From Erinaceus europaeus (lineage: Eukaryota; Chordata; Mammalia; Eulipotyphla; Erinaceidae): DNA of 64,000 bases. Position numbers and translations under genes: made by a program. The first letter of the stretch is position 1, and every line of letters starts with the position of its first letter. A model generated the notes under the pieces. That model worked only from the letters and a program-made list of their open reading frames with translations, did not search any database and was not told where the DNA came from. The stretch lies in contig NC_080171.1 in assembly GCF_950295315.1 (NCBI RefSeq), forward strand, positions 34,572,698 through 34,636,697, read 5' to 3'. Shown piece after piece: positions 12,085-22,029 of this stretch.

Positions 12085-12190
12085 TTTCTTCCACCCCTCC
12101 TCATCCCTGTCCTTCACCTCCACCCTTCCTCCTTCTTCCACCCCTTCCTCATCCTTCTTCTTCTTCCTTTTTTCATTTCTTCTTCAGTTA
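12085..12190. repeat. Pyrimidine-rich low-complexity tract
   Basis: CCACCCCTCCTCATCC and CTTCTTCTTCC-type repeats downstream of the SINE-A. Confidence 0.8.
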
Positions 12191-12944
12191 TGTTGGGAGC
12201 AAACTGAGTTTACTTTTATTGATAATCAAATATATCAGGTAGGTTAACATATATACTTTATTATTTGCTTGTAATTTTTTTGGTTTATCCTCTCTTCCTT
12301 CTGGTCTGGTTACCTTTTGGTTTGTAATCACAGTTAAAACTTAGCTGCTCTTTAGTATTGAATATTCTGATTCCTGTATTTCTTTATTTACCTCTTCTTT
12401 GGTTATTTTCAGCTCACTCAGTTGCTTGCTGATTGACCTTGAGCAAGTGAACTTACTTTTCTGATTTTGGGTTTCTTTGCCATTCAAGTGAGAACAAAAC
12501 CATCCAAACTTATCTCATAAAACTTCTCTTTGTAGGGCAGTGAAATTACCTCTGTGATAATACTTTGTAACTCATAAAGTTCAATATAAAATCATGTTAT
12601 TATGTGAAAAAATTGGAATCCTAGATCAAAAATGAGTTGTTACCTTCAATCCAAATGTGACTTTCTGCTTGGAATCTTTTTAAAGTTAGAGTTCTAGGGC
12701 TGGGGCAGTGCAACACAACACTGAGTGAATTAACCTGAAGCTAGATACATCAGTCTTAGACAGTTAGGCTATAAAGCACTACTGTAGTTGTGTAAATATA
12801 GTTTGTATAGTCTAACTTTTCTGGGCTTAGATGTTTGCATCTTCTAAATGGACTATGAAAGAGAGGGAGATTTTCTGTCATACAGCATTCAAATTCTGGG
12901 AGGTCAAAGACTGCTAAATTCAAGGAAAACCATGTGTATTTCTT
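12191..12944. other. No recognised feature
   Basis: Unique-looking. A vague SINE-C-like stretch at 12,690-12,780 (GGGCTGGGGCAGTGCAACAC) is too diverged to call. Confidence 0.4.
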
Positions 12945-13108
12945 TACTTTTAAAAATTATTTTATTTTATTTTTATGAGAGAGAGATACAGAGAGAGACC
13001 AGAGCACTGCTCAGCTCTGGCTTATGGTGATCCTGGTACCTCAGAGTCTCAGGCATGTAAGGGTTTTTTTTTTTTTTTTTTGATAGCCATTATGCTGTCT
13101 CCCCAGCC
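12945..13108 (-). mobile_element. SINE-C
   Basis: The plus text shows CAGAGCACTGCTCAGCTCTGG, CTTATGGTGATCC, CTCAGAGTCTCAGGCATG and ATTATGCTGTCTCCCCAGCC, the inverted SINE-C body. It is interrupted by an expanded T run at about 13,064-13,081. Confidence 0.88.
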
Positions 13109-13128
13109 TTCTTTCAAATATATACTTT

Positions 13129-13290
13129 GGGGCCAGTGATTCAAAAGGACGCAGGTTCAGATTCTGGTCCCCATCTGCAGGGAGGAAGCTTCACAAGCAG
13201 TGAAACAATGCTGCTGATGTGCCTGTCTGTCTGTCTGTCTGTCTGTCTATCTGTTTTCTATCATCTATCTGTCTGTCATCTATCTGCCTC
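13129..13290 (+). mobile_element. SINE-B fragment with CTGT microsatellite
   Basis: Head degraded; CAGGTTCAGATTCTGG B-box region and GGGAGGAAGCTTCACAAGC preserved. The pyrimidine tract has become (CTGT)n at about 13,222-13,248 and (ATCT)-rich beyond it. Confidence 0.75.
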
Positions 13291-13294
13291 CAGT

Positions 13295-13552
13295 GTCACC
13301 TCTGACGCTTGGTGTCGGCACTATGAATCCACTTCTGGCAGCTGTTGTTTCCATTTTATTGGATAGAACAGAGAGAAACTGAGAGGAAGGGGAGATAGGG
13401 TGAGAGAAAGATAGACACTTTCAGACCTGCTTCACAACTTTTAAAGTGTACATCCTTGTAGGTAGGGAGTTGGAGACTCGACCCAGATCCCTGCACAGGT
13501 CTTGTGCTTAGTACTATGTGCATTTAACCAGGTGCACCACTGCTTGACCCCA
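13295..13552 (-). mobile_element. SINE-A
   Basis: Inverted copy: TGAATCCACTTCTGGCAGC (3' module), GATAGAACAGAGAGAAACTG, ACCTGCTTCACAAC and a head ending in ACCACTGCTTGACCCC. Confidence 0.86.
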
Positions 13553-13620
13553 TCTAATCTAATCTAATCTAATCTAAATCTGTCAATCAATCTGTCTACC
13601 TACCTATGTACCTATCTCCC
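13553..13620. repeat. ATCTA pentamer and related microsatellite
   Basis: (ATCTA)n repeats at 13,553-13,577 grade into CTAC/CTAT-type repeats. Confidence 0.85.
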
Positions 13621-13659
13621 CCTTCCCTGCCAATTTCTTTCTACCCAGTATTAAAAAAT

Positions 13660-13885
13660 AAAAATTATTTTATTTTATTTGTATTTTAATTTATTTATTT
13701 TGGATAGAGACAGAGAAGAATTGAAGGATGCAGGAGGTAGAGGGAGAGAAAGAGAAAAAGGCACCTGCAGCACTGTTTCACTGCTCATGAAGTTTTCTCC
13801 CTGCGGGTGGGGTCTGGGGATTTGAACTCAGACCCTTGTGCACTGTAATGTGTATGCTCTACCAGGTGTGCTACTGCCTAGTTTC
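13660..13885 (-). mobile_element. SINE-B
   Basis: Inverted copy: TTTATTTATTTTGGATAGAG tail and pyrimidine region, CACCTGCAGCACTGTTTCAC middle, TTTGAACTCAGACCC B box and a head ending in AGGTGTGCTACTGCC. Confidence 0.88.
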
Positions 13886-13889
13886 TGGC

Positions 13890-15062
13890 TGTGTGCATTT
13901 TGAGTTGGATGTAAGTATACAGATTGTTGCCTTGGTGGAGAGATGGTTAAAGGAATTTGTGACAGCAAATTCAAAAACACTCAGTAATGAAACTCCCTGA
14001 TTTCATTTTCTTCCCCGGAGTCCTCAGCAGTGCTGTCCTTCCTGAAACCACTGCAGACCTCTATTGCCACTCCTTGCTGGACTACCTTTTAGATGTGATG
14101 TCCAGACATGTTGGCCTCTGGACAGTAAGTTCCCTACATACCCTGAGGTTGGGGCCACCTGTGGTATGTCTGCCTACCCCATCCTCCCACTGCACTCACT
14201 AGAGCAGAGAAAATTAACTTTTTGAAAATGAAAAGGACAGAGAGAAGACTAGCTGCTTATCAAATATGCACATTTCAGATGGAACTTCACACTTGGTAGA
14301 AAGATGTTAGATTGCTGTTAGCTCTCTGGAGCGCTCCTGACAATGTGTTATCAGGTCATGTTTGCATGACAGAGGCAGCCCAAGCAGGAAACATTAAGTC
14401 ATATGACTTCTAAGACAGAATCAATCAAGTGAGCAGTACAGCACCTGAAAACTAATTTCACCTTCATAGGGTCTGGTTATCTGTGTGGCAGACATGAGGT
14501 TTGTCAGCCCCATTTCAGTCTGACCAGGTTCAGCACTGCATCAAGAATTTTAATGAACTGACACTGTAATATGTATGAAAGATGACACTGAGATGAATTC
14601 ATGAAAAGCCAAGTCCCCATTAAATATGAACAATTACTTGCTGGCTCCTTCACCTACTTAACTCATTTGAAATGTCCATTTCAAAGGCCTTTGTCTCTCT
14701 GTGGTTCATTTGCAAGTTTGCACACAGATTTTCATTGTATTTAACCAGTTTAAAAAAATGAAGCAACTGCTCACAATCAAATAGTTCAGTAAACTCTGGT
14801 TTGAGAGGGGCAGAGCTGAGGCCAGAGCTTAAACCTCAGTTGGTTTCAGTCACACCTCCCCCTGTGTTTATTGAAAGGACAAGAACTTGAAAGTATAAGA
14901 ACCTCCTGCTGCCTGGGACTCTGGCTTTCAGTGTGGTTCCTGGCAAGTTCCTAACCCCCTGCCCTCCATCCCAGCCCCATGACATCATTCCCTCTCTGTG
15001 GTAGTAATAGCATTTGATCCTCTTTAGCTTCAAACTAGGACCGACCACCAGAGTTATTTTGA
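13890..15062. other. Longest unique-looking block of the first 20 kb
   Basis: Slightly richer in GC than its surroundings. A plus frame at 13,987-14,202 and a minus frame at 14,836-15,048 show no domain or splice context I can defend. Confidence 0.45.
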
Positions 15063-15149
15063 AAACTTAAAAATATATGTATTTTATAATATATATTTAC
15101 ATATATATTAGGGACACGTGGAAATTACAAATAAATAACACTTTCCAGG

Positions 15150-15560
15150 AGTTTTTTTTTTCTTTTTGTCTTGTTTTGCTTTTAATATCATGCTTTTGTT
15201 GGGAATTAGTTTATAGTATAGTTGCTGACACATCAGTACAGTTTTTCCATCTTCCTGTAATAGATTTGTGCAAAGCACTCTCACCTCCAATTTATGTGCT
15301 TTTCACCATCATGCACCAGGAACCCAAAGCCCCCCCCCCCACCACCCATGCTCCCTCACCTACCCACCTAATACTTTGCTTTGGTGCAATACACTAAACT
15401 CAGTTTAAATTTCACTTTTTTTTTCCCCTTTTGCCCTTTTTTCTTGAGTCCTACCTACAAATGAGATGATCCAGTATCCATTCCTCTCTTTTTGGCTTCA
15501 GACTTCATACAAAGAAGCAGCCTAGGTGTCCAATGACAGATGAGTGACTTTATAAATTTT
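15150..15560 (-). mobile_element. L1 3' end with a small inverted piece
   Basis: The plus text ATCATGCACCAGGAACCCAAA and TTTGGTGCAATACACTAAACT is the inverted L1 3' UTR, also found at 25.2, 27.9, 53.4 and 56.2 kb. The last ~45 bp (15,515-15,560) read in plus orientation as L1 ORF2 (CAGCCTAGGTGTCCAATGAC). This suggests a 5' inversion. Confidence 0.7.
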
Positions 15561-15884
15561 TTTGCCCCTTTTTACATATGGTATCACAATCTATTCTCCA
15601 GACTACATCCTTTCAGTGAATTTTGCTGGTGTCAGGAATAAGCATTTTGTATGATGACTTATGTAATGAAGATGCTTCATGTACTATTAACTACAATTCC
15701 TTGTTCTCAGAGAATGTGGGTCCTATACTGCTGTTTTGTTTCACTTCTACACTGACTTCCTCCTCCCTACAGAGACATTGTTCTTCATTTTACAAACATT
15801 TAACTCCTCTCTCCTAAAGAGGAAGGTGTGTTTGTTTCTTGTATCTCTGTTTGTCTATTCCTTCTTTTTAATTGCTTTAGAGTT
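15561..15884. other. No recognised feature
   Basis: Unassigned AT-rich sequence; open frames here lack domains. Confidence 0.4.
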
Positions 15885-16123
15885 ATTGCTGAAGTTTGGT
15901 GCCAGCACTTTGAATCCACTGCTCCTGGAAGCCATTTTTCTCTTTAAAAAATTTTATTACTATTTTATTTTATAGAACAAAGAGAAATTGAGAAAGGAGG
16001 GGAAGATAGAAAGATAAATTCCTGTAGACCTGCTTCTCTCCTACAGGTGGGGAGTGGGGGCTGAATCCTTCTTGTGCCTGCTAACATGTGTGCTTCCAAC
16101 CAGGTGTGTCACTGCCTATCCCC
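15885..16123 (-). mobile_element. SINE-A/B
   Basis: Inverted copy: TTTGAATCCACTGCTCCTGG, AAAGAGAAATTGAGAAAGGAG, GACCTGCTTCTCTCC, and a head AACCAGGTGTGTCACTGCC. Confidence 0.85.
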
Positions 16124-16139
16124 TATTTCCTCCTTTTAA

Positions 16140-16275
16140 AATACTATTTAATATTTATTCCAGACAGAGACAGGAATTGAAGCTTTCCCCCTGCATGTGG
16201 GGGCCAGGGGCTTGAACCTGTGTCCTTGAGCATTGTAATGTGTGTGCTTAACCAGGTATGCCACCACCTGGCCTC
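16140..16275 (-). mobile_element. SINE-B with internal deletion
   Basis: The head and B-box region (minus strand GAGGCCAGGTGGTGGCATACC ... CACAGGTTCAAGCCCCTGG) match the SINE at 19,688-19,908 almost exactly. The middle is missing: tail sequence joins directly to GAAGCTTTCCCCC near 16,179. The flanking TSD of the 19.7 kb copy is absent on the tail side, which places the duplication breakpoint inside this SINE. Confidence 0.8.
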
Positions 16276-16634
16276 AAAGTTACACTTCTCTATTTAATAA
16301 TAGCCACAAAGCTTAAGATGAACTATTAACTGGAGGAAAACGCCTGCAAAGCATATAATTTATAGAGGTTTACAAGATAAAGAAATTTCTCTATTAATCA
16401 GAAAATTACTATCAATATTAGAAAATTTTTCAATGCTACAAATAGTCAACGACTGCCACCTCTCCAGATTCAAAGGAGGTCTCGAAACTTTACATCAGGC
16501 TCAACCTGATGCTGTTGACTGGCTACGGAAGAAGGGCAAATGCTAGAAGAAGAAGAAGCATCTGATGAGATGAATTCAACACCCCAGCCTCCCATTACAC
16601 CCCCCAAAAAGATATTTAAGTTGGGAAATACAAA
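16179..16634 (+). repeat. Inverted-duplication arm 1 (filled allele)
   Basis: This arm is the reverse complement of 19,439-19,788. Around 16,271-16,444 and 16,557-16,634 only a handful of substitutions and one ~5-nt indel separate the arms, so the duplication is young. It contains a 112-bp insert (16,445-16,556) absent from the other arm. Its right edge is exactly the 5' start of an L1 and its left edge lies in a SINE-B. Confidence 0.92.
16445..16556 (+). mobile_element. LINE-X 3'-terminal fragment (112 bp)
   Basis: Matches 61,835-61,945 at about 95%: the codons for the DCHLSRFKGGLETLHQAQPD stretch, the stop TAG, and a GAA-triplet tail. The empty site in the inverted arm (AAATA|AGCATCTG) shows the exact boundaries. 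No target-site duplication longer than 1-2 nt is seen. It carries only the last ~35 codons, so it is dead on arrival. Confidence 0.92.
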
Positions 16635-18735
16635 TTTAATGCAATACCCATCTAAGTTCCACCAAGCTTCTTTAAAAGAATAGAAAAAACACTACAGTCA
16701 TTTATCTGGAACATGAAAACACCTAGAATTGCCAAAACCATCTTAAGGAAAAGAAACAGAAATGGAGGCATCACACTCCCAGACCTTAAACTATATTATA
16801 AAGCCATCATCATCAAAACAGCATGGTACTGGAACAAAAAGAGGCACACAGACCAGTGGAACAGAATTGAAAGCCCAGAAGTAAATCCCAACACCTATGG
16901 GCATCTAATCTTTGATAAGGGGGCCCAAAGGATTAAATGGAAAAAGGAGGCTCTCTTCAATAAATGGTGCTGGGAAAACTGGGTTGAAACATGCAGAAGA
17001 ATGAAATTGAACCTTATTTAAGCAAACAAAAATAAAATAGCTCTCAGAAGGCTAGACATGGACCTTCCATATAATCCAGTAATTCCTCTCCGGGGTTATA
17101 CCCCAAGGACTCCATAACACCCAACCAAAAAGAGGTGTGTACTCCTATGTTCATAGCAGCACAATTCATAATAGCTAAAACCTGGAAGCAACCCAGGTGC
17201 CCAACAACAGATGAGTGGCTGAGAAAGCTGTGGCATATATACACAATGGAGTACTATGCAGCTATCAAGAACAATGAACCCACCTTCTCTGACCCATCTT
17301 GGACAGAGCTAGAAGGAATTATGTTAAGTGAACTAAGTCAGAAAGATAAAGATGAGTATGGGATGATCCCACTCATCAAAAGAAGTTGACTAAGAAGATC
17401 TGAAAGGGAAACTAAAAGCAGGACCTGATCAAATTATAAGTAGGGCACCAAAGTAAAAACCCTGTGGTGAGGGGTAGACATGCAGCTTCCAGGGCCAGTG
17501 GGGGGTAGGAATGGGTGGGAGGGATGGGTCACAGTCCTTTGGTGGTGGGAATGGTGTTTATGTACACTCCTAGCAAAATGTAGACATATAAATCAGTAGT
17601 TAATTAATATGAGAGGGGGAAAATCAATTGTATGTCTCAAAGTTTCTCAAAACACAAACTGAATCTTTTTAATATATAGGCTGTGTATTTGATATGCGGA
17701 CTCTCTCAAAAGCCTAGACCAAGTAGATAGAAGCATCCAATAGCACAGCTATATACAAGATACTGCATACTGTACAGCAAACCATAACAAAAGGACTTTT
17801 CAAAGTTAACCCAGTTAACAAATAATGTGACGATAACATTAACTATCGATTGTCTTTTTGAACCCTAAGACAGCAGGAACCTCACATCTCCACTATAGAG
17901 CCCCTACTTCCCCCAGTCCTGGAACCCTTGGATAGGACCCACTTTCCCATATGCCTCTCCCAATCCAAACCAAATAATATTGCATCCGCCGATCACAACC
18001 TAACCAACGCAACGATTGCCACCTCAACATGCTTCACTTCAGACTGTGTCCAGAGACTTCACGTGTGGAATGACAACCCTTCAGCTTCATTACTCGGGTG
18101 AGACCTTTCCTTTTATAGTACACTCTAATTTCATCTCAGGTAGTTCACTTTCTAACAAAGTCCCATAACCTAGATATACACCAGTTTCTGTGAGAGAGAG
18201 CTTATGTTCACACGTACCCATAAACTACTGCAAAATATATACCTGAAAGCAGAAGTACACTAGAGTTTGCAGTGAGTACCTCCCTAACACTTCCTCTCCA
18301 CTATTCCAAGCTTTGGGTCCATGATTGCTCAACAAATTGTTTGGCTTCATATGTTAACTCTCTTTTCAATCACCAGGTTCCAGATGCCACCAGGATGCTG
18401 GCTAGGCTTCCCTGGATTGAAGACCCCACCAATGTGTCCTGGAGCTCAGCTTCCCCAGAGACACACCCTACTAGGGAAAGAGAGAGGCAGACTGGGGGTA
18501 TGGACCGACCAGTCAGCGCCCATGTTCAGCGGGGAAGCAATTACAGAAGCCAGACCTTCTACCTTCTGCAACCCTCAATGACCGTGGGTCCATGCTCCCA
18601 GAGGGCTAGAGAATGGGAAAGCTATCAGGGGAGGGGGTGGGTTATGGAGATTGGGTGGTGGGAATTATGTGGAGTTGTACCCCTCCTACCTTATGGTTTT
18701 GTTCATTAATCCTTTCTTAAATAAAAAATTAAAAA
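16635..18735 (+). mobile_element. 5'-truncated, internally deleted L1 with complete 3' UTR
   Basis: ORF2 C-terminal coding sequence starts at AATGCAATACCCATC and is followed after 17,390 by a ~1.3-kb 3' UTR ending in CTTAAATAAAAAATTAAAA. The 3' UTR from 17,506 is nearly the same as 48,107-49,318, which defines the L1 tail family used for other calls in this window. The junction near 17,030-17,055 skips several hundred bp of ORF2 (from the KLNLI region straight to LDMDLPYNPVIPL). The 3' UTR frame giving a 145-residue peptide (18,272-18,709) is conserved only because the repeat is young. Confidence 0.93.
16713..17389 (+). pseudogene. L1 ORF2 C-terminal remnant
   Basis: L1 ORF2 encodes the endonuclease/reverse transcriptase. 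Only its C-terminal end survives here. 16,713-17,021 encodes the segment with [18 protein letters not shown] and [10 protein letters not shown]. 17,135-17,389 encodes MFIAAQFIIAKTWKQPRCP and WHIYTMEYYAAIKN, the classic L1 C-terminus. A large internal deletion and a frameshift with stop codons (around 17,030-17,135) separate the two. The endonuclease and catalytic RT domains are missing, so there is no function. Confidence 0.93.
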
Positions 18736-18843
18736 GTAATAATAAATAAATAAAAGCAGCAAAAAAAAAAAAAAGAAATGAAAAGGGTCCAGTGGTGGTG
18801 TTTGTGCCACTGGCTTCATTAGATTAATAGCGGCATCATTTTT

Positions 18844-19193
18844 TGTAGTTGTTCTTGTTGTTGTTTCCTCCAGGGTTATTGTTGGGACTACGAATCCACT
18901 GCTCCCGGAGTCTAATTTTTTCCCTTTTGTTGCCCTTGTTGTTTATCGTTGTTGTTGTTATTATTTATTATTGTCATTGCTGTCGTTGTTGGATAGGACA
19001 GAGAGAAATGGAGAGAGGAGGGGAAGACAAAGAAGGGGAGTGAAAGATAGACATCTGTAGACCTGCTTCACTCCTTGTGAAGTGACTGCCCTGCAGATGG
19101 GAAGCCAGGGACTTGAACTAGGATCCTTACTACAGTCTTGGCACTTCATGTTATTGTGCTCTTAACCTGCTGTGCCACTGCCCAGCCCCCAGT
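18844..19193 (-). mobile_element. SINE-A with 12-bp TSD
   Basis: Inverted copy with 3' module (GGGACTACGAATCCACTGCTC), CAACAA-complement tract, GAGAGAAATGGAGAGAGGAG and a head ending GTGCCACTGCCCAGCCCCC. The TSD GGCATCATTTTT flanks it at 18,832-18,843 and 19,194-19,205. Confidence 0.95.
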
Positions 19194-19205
19194 GGCATCA
19201 TTTTT

Positions 19206-19438
19206 AAAGACCATTTGAGAAGAAGAGAAGTTTGTTTATACCATTCTTACCAATATTAAGTATTTAATTGTTTAATAAATATTAACTGATTGAATCCCAT
19301 TAGCTAAGCATTGTTCTAGGTACTAAAGATACATCAGGGGAAAAAAAAAGATTCCTACCTTCATGGAATAGTATTATCATATTTAACTTTTTTATTTCCT
19401 ATTTATTTGATTGAAAAGGTAGATCTCAATTGTTTTAG
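19206..19438. other. Unique DNA next to arm 2
   Basis: No repeat recognised. It is the native flank of the inverted-duplication donor arm. Confidence 0.4.
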
Positions 19439-19788
19439 TTTGTATTTCCCAACTTAAATATCTTTTTGAGGGGTGTATTGGGAGGCTGGGGTGTTGAATT
19501 CATCTTATCAGATGCTTATTTGTAGCATTGAAAAATTTTCTAATATTGATAGTAATTTTCTGATTAATAGAGAAATTTCCTTATTCTATCTTGTAAACCT
19601 CTATAAATTATATGCTTTGCAGACGTTTTCCTCCAGTTAATAGTTCATCTTAAGCTTTGTGGCTATTATTAAATAGAGAAGTGTAACTTTGAGGCCAGGT
19701 GGTGGCATACCTGGTTAAGCACACACATTACAATGCTCAAGGACACAGGTTCAAGCCCCTGGCCCCCACATGCAGGGAGAAAGCTTCA
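19439..19788 (-). repeat. Inverted-duplication arm 2 (empty allele)
   Basis: Reverse complement of 16,179-16,634 without the 112-bp LINE-X insert. It keeps a complete SINE-B with matching TSD at its edge and sits in ordinary flanking sequence, so it is probably the donor of the duplication. Confidence 0.9.
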
Positions 19789-19908
19789 CAAGTGGTGAAG
19801 CAGGGCTGCAGGTATTTCTCCATCTCTTTCCCTTTCTACCTCCTCCTCTCTCATTTGTTCTCTGTCTCTAGCCAATAATAATTAAATAAAAATATATAAA
19901 AGAAAGAA
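19688..19908 (+). mobile_element. SINE-B with 9-bp TSD
   Basis: Head GAGGCCAGGTGGTGGCATACC, B box GGTTCAAGCCCCTGG, GAAGCTTCACAAGTGGTGAAG, pyrimidine tract and AATAATAATTAAATAAA tail. AAGTGTAAC duplicates at 19,679-19,687 and 19,909-19,917. Confidence 0.93.
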
Positions 19909-19917
19909 AAGTGTAAC

Positions 19918-20414
19918 ATTCATGTAGTTGAAACTATTAGGGTAGTCTCTTAAGGTTTATGCTTTGATATTTAAGAATCTTCCATAAATATTAACTTATG
20001 TGAATTATTTGTTCTCTGTTTTCATTAATTTCTTCTATTTCAATTTTTCATTTTATCATTTTTGGGGTTCAGCTTTAGATGAACATTTTAAATGTACTGA
20101 GTTGAAGAATCAACTTGTGAATTTGGATCTTTATATTTTTTTCTGATCGCTGTGCTTATCTTAAGGTTTGCCCACCTTGCTTCTGTAGCATTTTACAGGC
20201 TTTATAAGCATTTAGAAAGTTTTATTGTAATGTCCTCATTAAAACTGTCAGCCATTCAGAAACACACATTTCTGAAGCAAGTTATTTCAACTATATCTTA
20301 ATGGTTTATTTTTATTTAGATGATTTTTAAGAATATTATACTATTCTCTATGAAATATATTATAATTTATTTCATCCCTTAATTTGTAGTGACTCTTCAG
20401 TATAGCTTAGGTCT
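19918..20414. other. No recognised feature
   Basis: AT-rich unique-looking DNA. Confidence 0.45.
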
Positions 20415-20476
20415 TTGCATGGGTCCTTCTGCATAGTACTATGTGCACTTAACCAGGTGTGCCACCACCTGACCCC
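20415..20476 (-). mobile_element. SINE head fragment
   Basis: Only the inverted head remains (TGCACTTAACCAGGTGTGCC ACCACCTGACCCCC). Confidence 0.75.
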
Positions 20477-20499
20477 CTTATTTTATTACTTTTTTAAAC

Positions 20500-20607
20500 T
20501 GAATACTTTTCATCTCTGGTTGGTGAGTAGTCATGAGAATTGTATCTGGGACCTTATAGCCTTGGGCATGAAAAGTCTTTTTGACCATTATGCTATCTCC
20601 TCAGCCC
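20500..20607 (-). mobile_element. SINE-C, diverged
   Basis: Plus text TTGGGCATGAAAAGTCTTTT and ACCATTATGCTATCTCC match the inverted SINE-C head. The B box is eroded. Confidence 0.75.
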
Positions 20608-20712
20608 AATTATAGTTATAATTGCTGAGTCCAGGCCTACTCATGTGTGACTTAACTACTTTCAGGTCAACTAGAGAACAACTTATTTTTACTTATATTT
20701 CTGTCTTATAGT

Positions 20713-20899
20713 CTTCTTCTTCTAGCGTTTGCCCTTCTTCCGTAGCCAGTCAACAGGTCAGGTTGAAAGCTGTCAGGAGCTGCTTGTTGCTGGCTTTGAA
20801 AGTGACTGGGATCCATGTGGATTCAGTCGGCTAGGAAGGATCGTCAGTTTCCCCAATGAATGGGTACTCACGGGATGCACCACGGGAAGGTCGATCCAA
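20713..20899 (-). mobile_element. SINE-X: non-autonomous element with LINE-X tail, 11-bp TSD
   Basis: The 3' ~57 bp on the minus strand (CTGTTGACTGGCTACGGAAG ... GGCAAACGCTAGAAGAAGAAG) are the LINE-X 3' terminus. The remaining ~130 bp at the 5' side (minus strand start TTGGATCGACCTTCCCGTGG) do not match the available LINE-X copy or any other sequence in the window. A perfect 11-bp duplication TGTCTTATAGT at 20,702-20,712 and 20,900-20,910 brackets exactly this unit, so it moved as one piece. A weak box-B-like CGACTGAATCC is present and box A is unconvincing. It is either a SINE that borrowed the LINE-X tail or an internally deleted LINE-X copy. Confidence 0.85.
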
Positions 20900-21253
20900 T
20901 GTCTTATAGTAATCATCTATCTTAAAGTCTCTTGTGTCCTCATACTTTGGATGAATTCTAAGTTGTCATTTTTTTTTTTTTAGCTTCTCTTTTTGGAAAC
21001 TTATCCTACTCAGGTATTAACTATTACAATTTGATGGATGTTGGTGTATCATTATTTCATTGGGAATATTCATTATTCTGATAATTTTGTAGATGTTACA
21101 TTTCAAGTTAAGCTATATAATGTCTCATTTATTTATCACAACTGTTGTGAGAACTACGTATCATTATCCCCTCACTATATGTTGAGGAAGAATGGATTAA
21201 TTTAGTCTTTGATTATAGAGAATATATTAAATGAAGACTGTCTTATTTCCAAG

Positions 21254-21532
21254 GCCCGGGTGGTGGAGCACTCAGTTAAGCACACTACGCGCAAGGATAC
21301 CTGGAAGGGCCTAGGTTGGTACTCCCGCTCCCCACCTGCTGGGGGAAAGCTTCACACGCGGTGAAGCATGTCTGCAGGTGTCTACCTTTCTTTCCCTATC
21401 TCTATCTCCCCCATCCCTCTCAATTTCTCTCTGTCTTATCGAAAATAATAATAATAGTAATAATAATAACTGCCAGAAGCGGTGGATTCGTAGTGCCAGG
21501 AGGGCCCCAATAAGTGGAGGCAAAAAAAAAAA
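21254..21532 (+). mobile_element. SINE-B (long form) with 14-bp TSD
   Basis: GGCCCGGGTGGTGGAGCAC head, CACGCGGTGAAGCATGTCTG middle, AATAATAATAG tract and the 3' module GAAGCGGTGGATTCGTAGTG. Perfect duplication GTCTTATTTCCAAG at 21,240-21,253 and 21,533-21,546. Confidence 0.95.
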
Positions 21533-21601
21533 GTCTTATTTCCAAGTGCATACTCAGTCATTATATAATACTGCCTTACTATCTCCAGTCCTTATGCATT
21601 T

Positions 21602-21849
21602 AAAAAAATTTTTATATTTATTTATTCTCTTTTTGTTGCCCTTGTTTTATTGTTGTAGTTATTATTGTTATTTATGTCATTGTTGTTAGGGCAGAGAGAA
21701 ATGGAGAAGGAGGGGAAGACAGAGGGGGAGAGAAAGACAGACACCTGCAGACCTGTCACCTGCAGATGGGGAGCCGGGGCGGGGGCTTGAACAGAGATTG
21801 TTCCACCCGTCCTTGTGCTTTGGGGCACCTGCGCTATTGCCCGACTCCC
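21602..21849 (-). mobile_element. SINE-A with 13-bp TSD
   Basis: Inverted copy with the head GGCACCTGCGCTATTGCCCG. Perfect duplication TCCTTATGCATTT at 21,589-21,601 and 21,850-21,862. It inserted 55 bp from the preceding SINE. Confidence 0.95.
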
Positions 21850-21914
21850 TCCTTATGCATTTTTAAATTACAATTACATCTTCGGTTTCTTTCAAGAATA
21901 TTTGAAAAAAATTA

Positions 21915-22020
21915 TCCACCTCCTAAAGCCCCCCCCAACCCCTGCATGTGGAGGCTAGCCTTGAAGCTGGAAATTTGTGATTGGTAATGTGTACACTCAA
22001 CTGGGTGTGACCCCTGCCTG
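21915..22020 (-). mobile_element. SINE-B head fragment, old
   Basis: CTGCATGTGGAGGCTAGCC ... GTGTACACTCAACTGGGTGTG is a decayed inverted SINE head. Confidence 0.65.
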
Positions 22021-22029
22021 AATCTTTAT

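Noticed and set aside
15077..15397. 106-residue frame beginning with an Ile/Tyr run
   Set aside because: AT microsatellite plus inverted L1 3' UTR; no gene.
18272..18709. 145-residue open frame, with a near-identical partner at 48,863-49,300
   Set aside because: Both lie in L1 3' UTR copies of the same young family. Shared openness follows from recent common origin, and no domain is visible.
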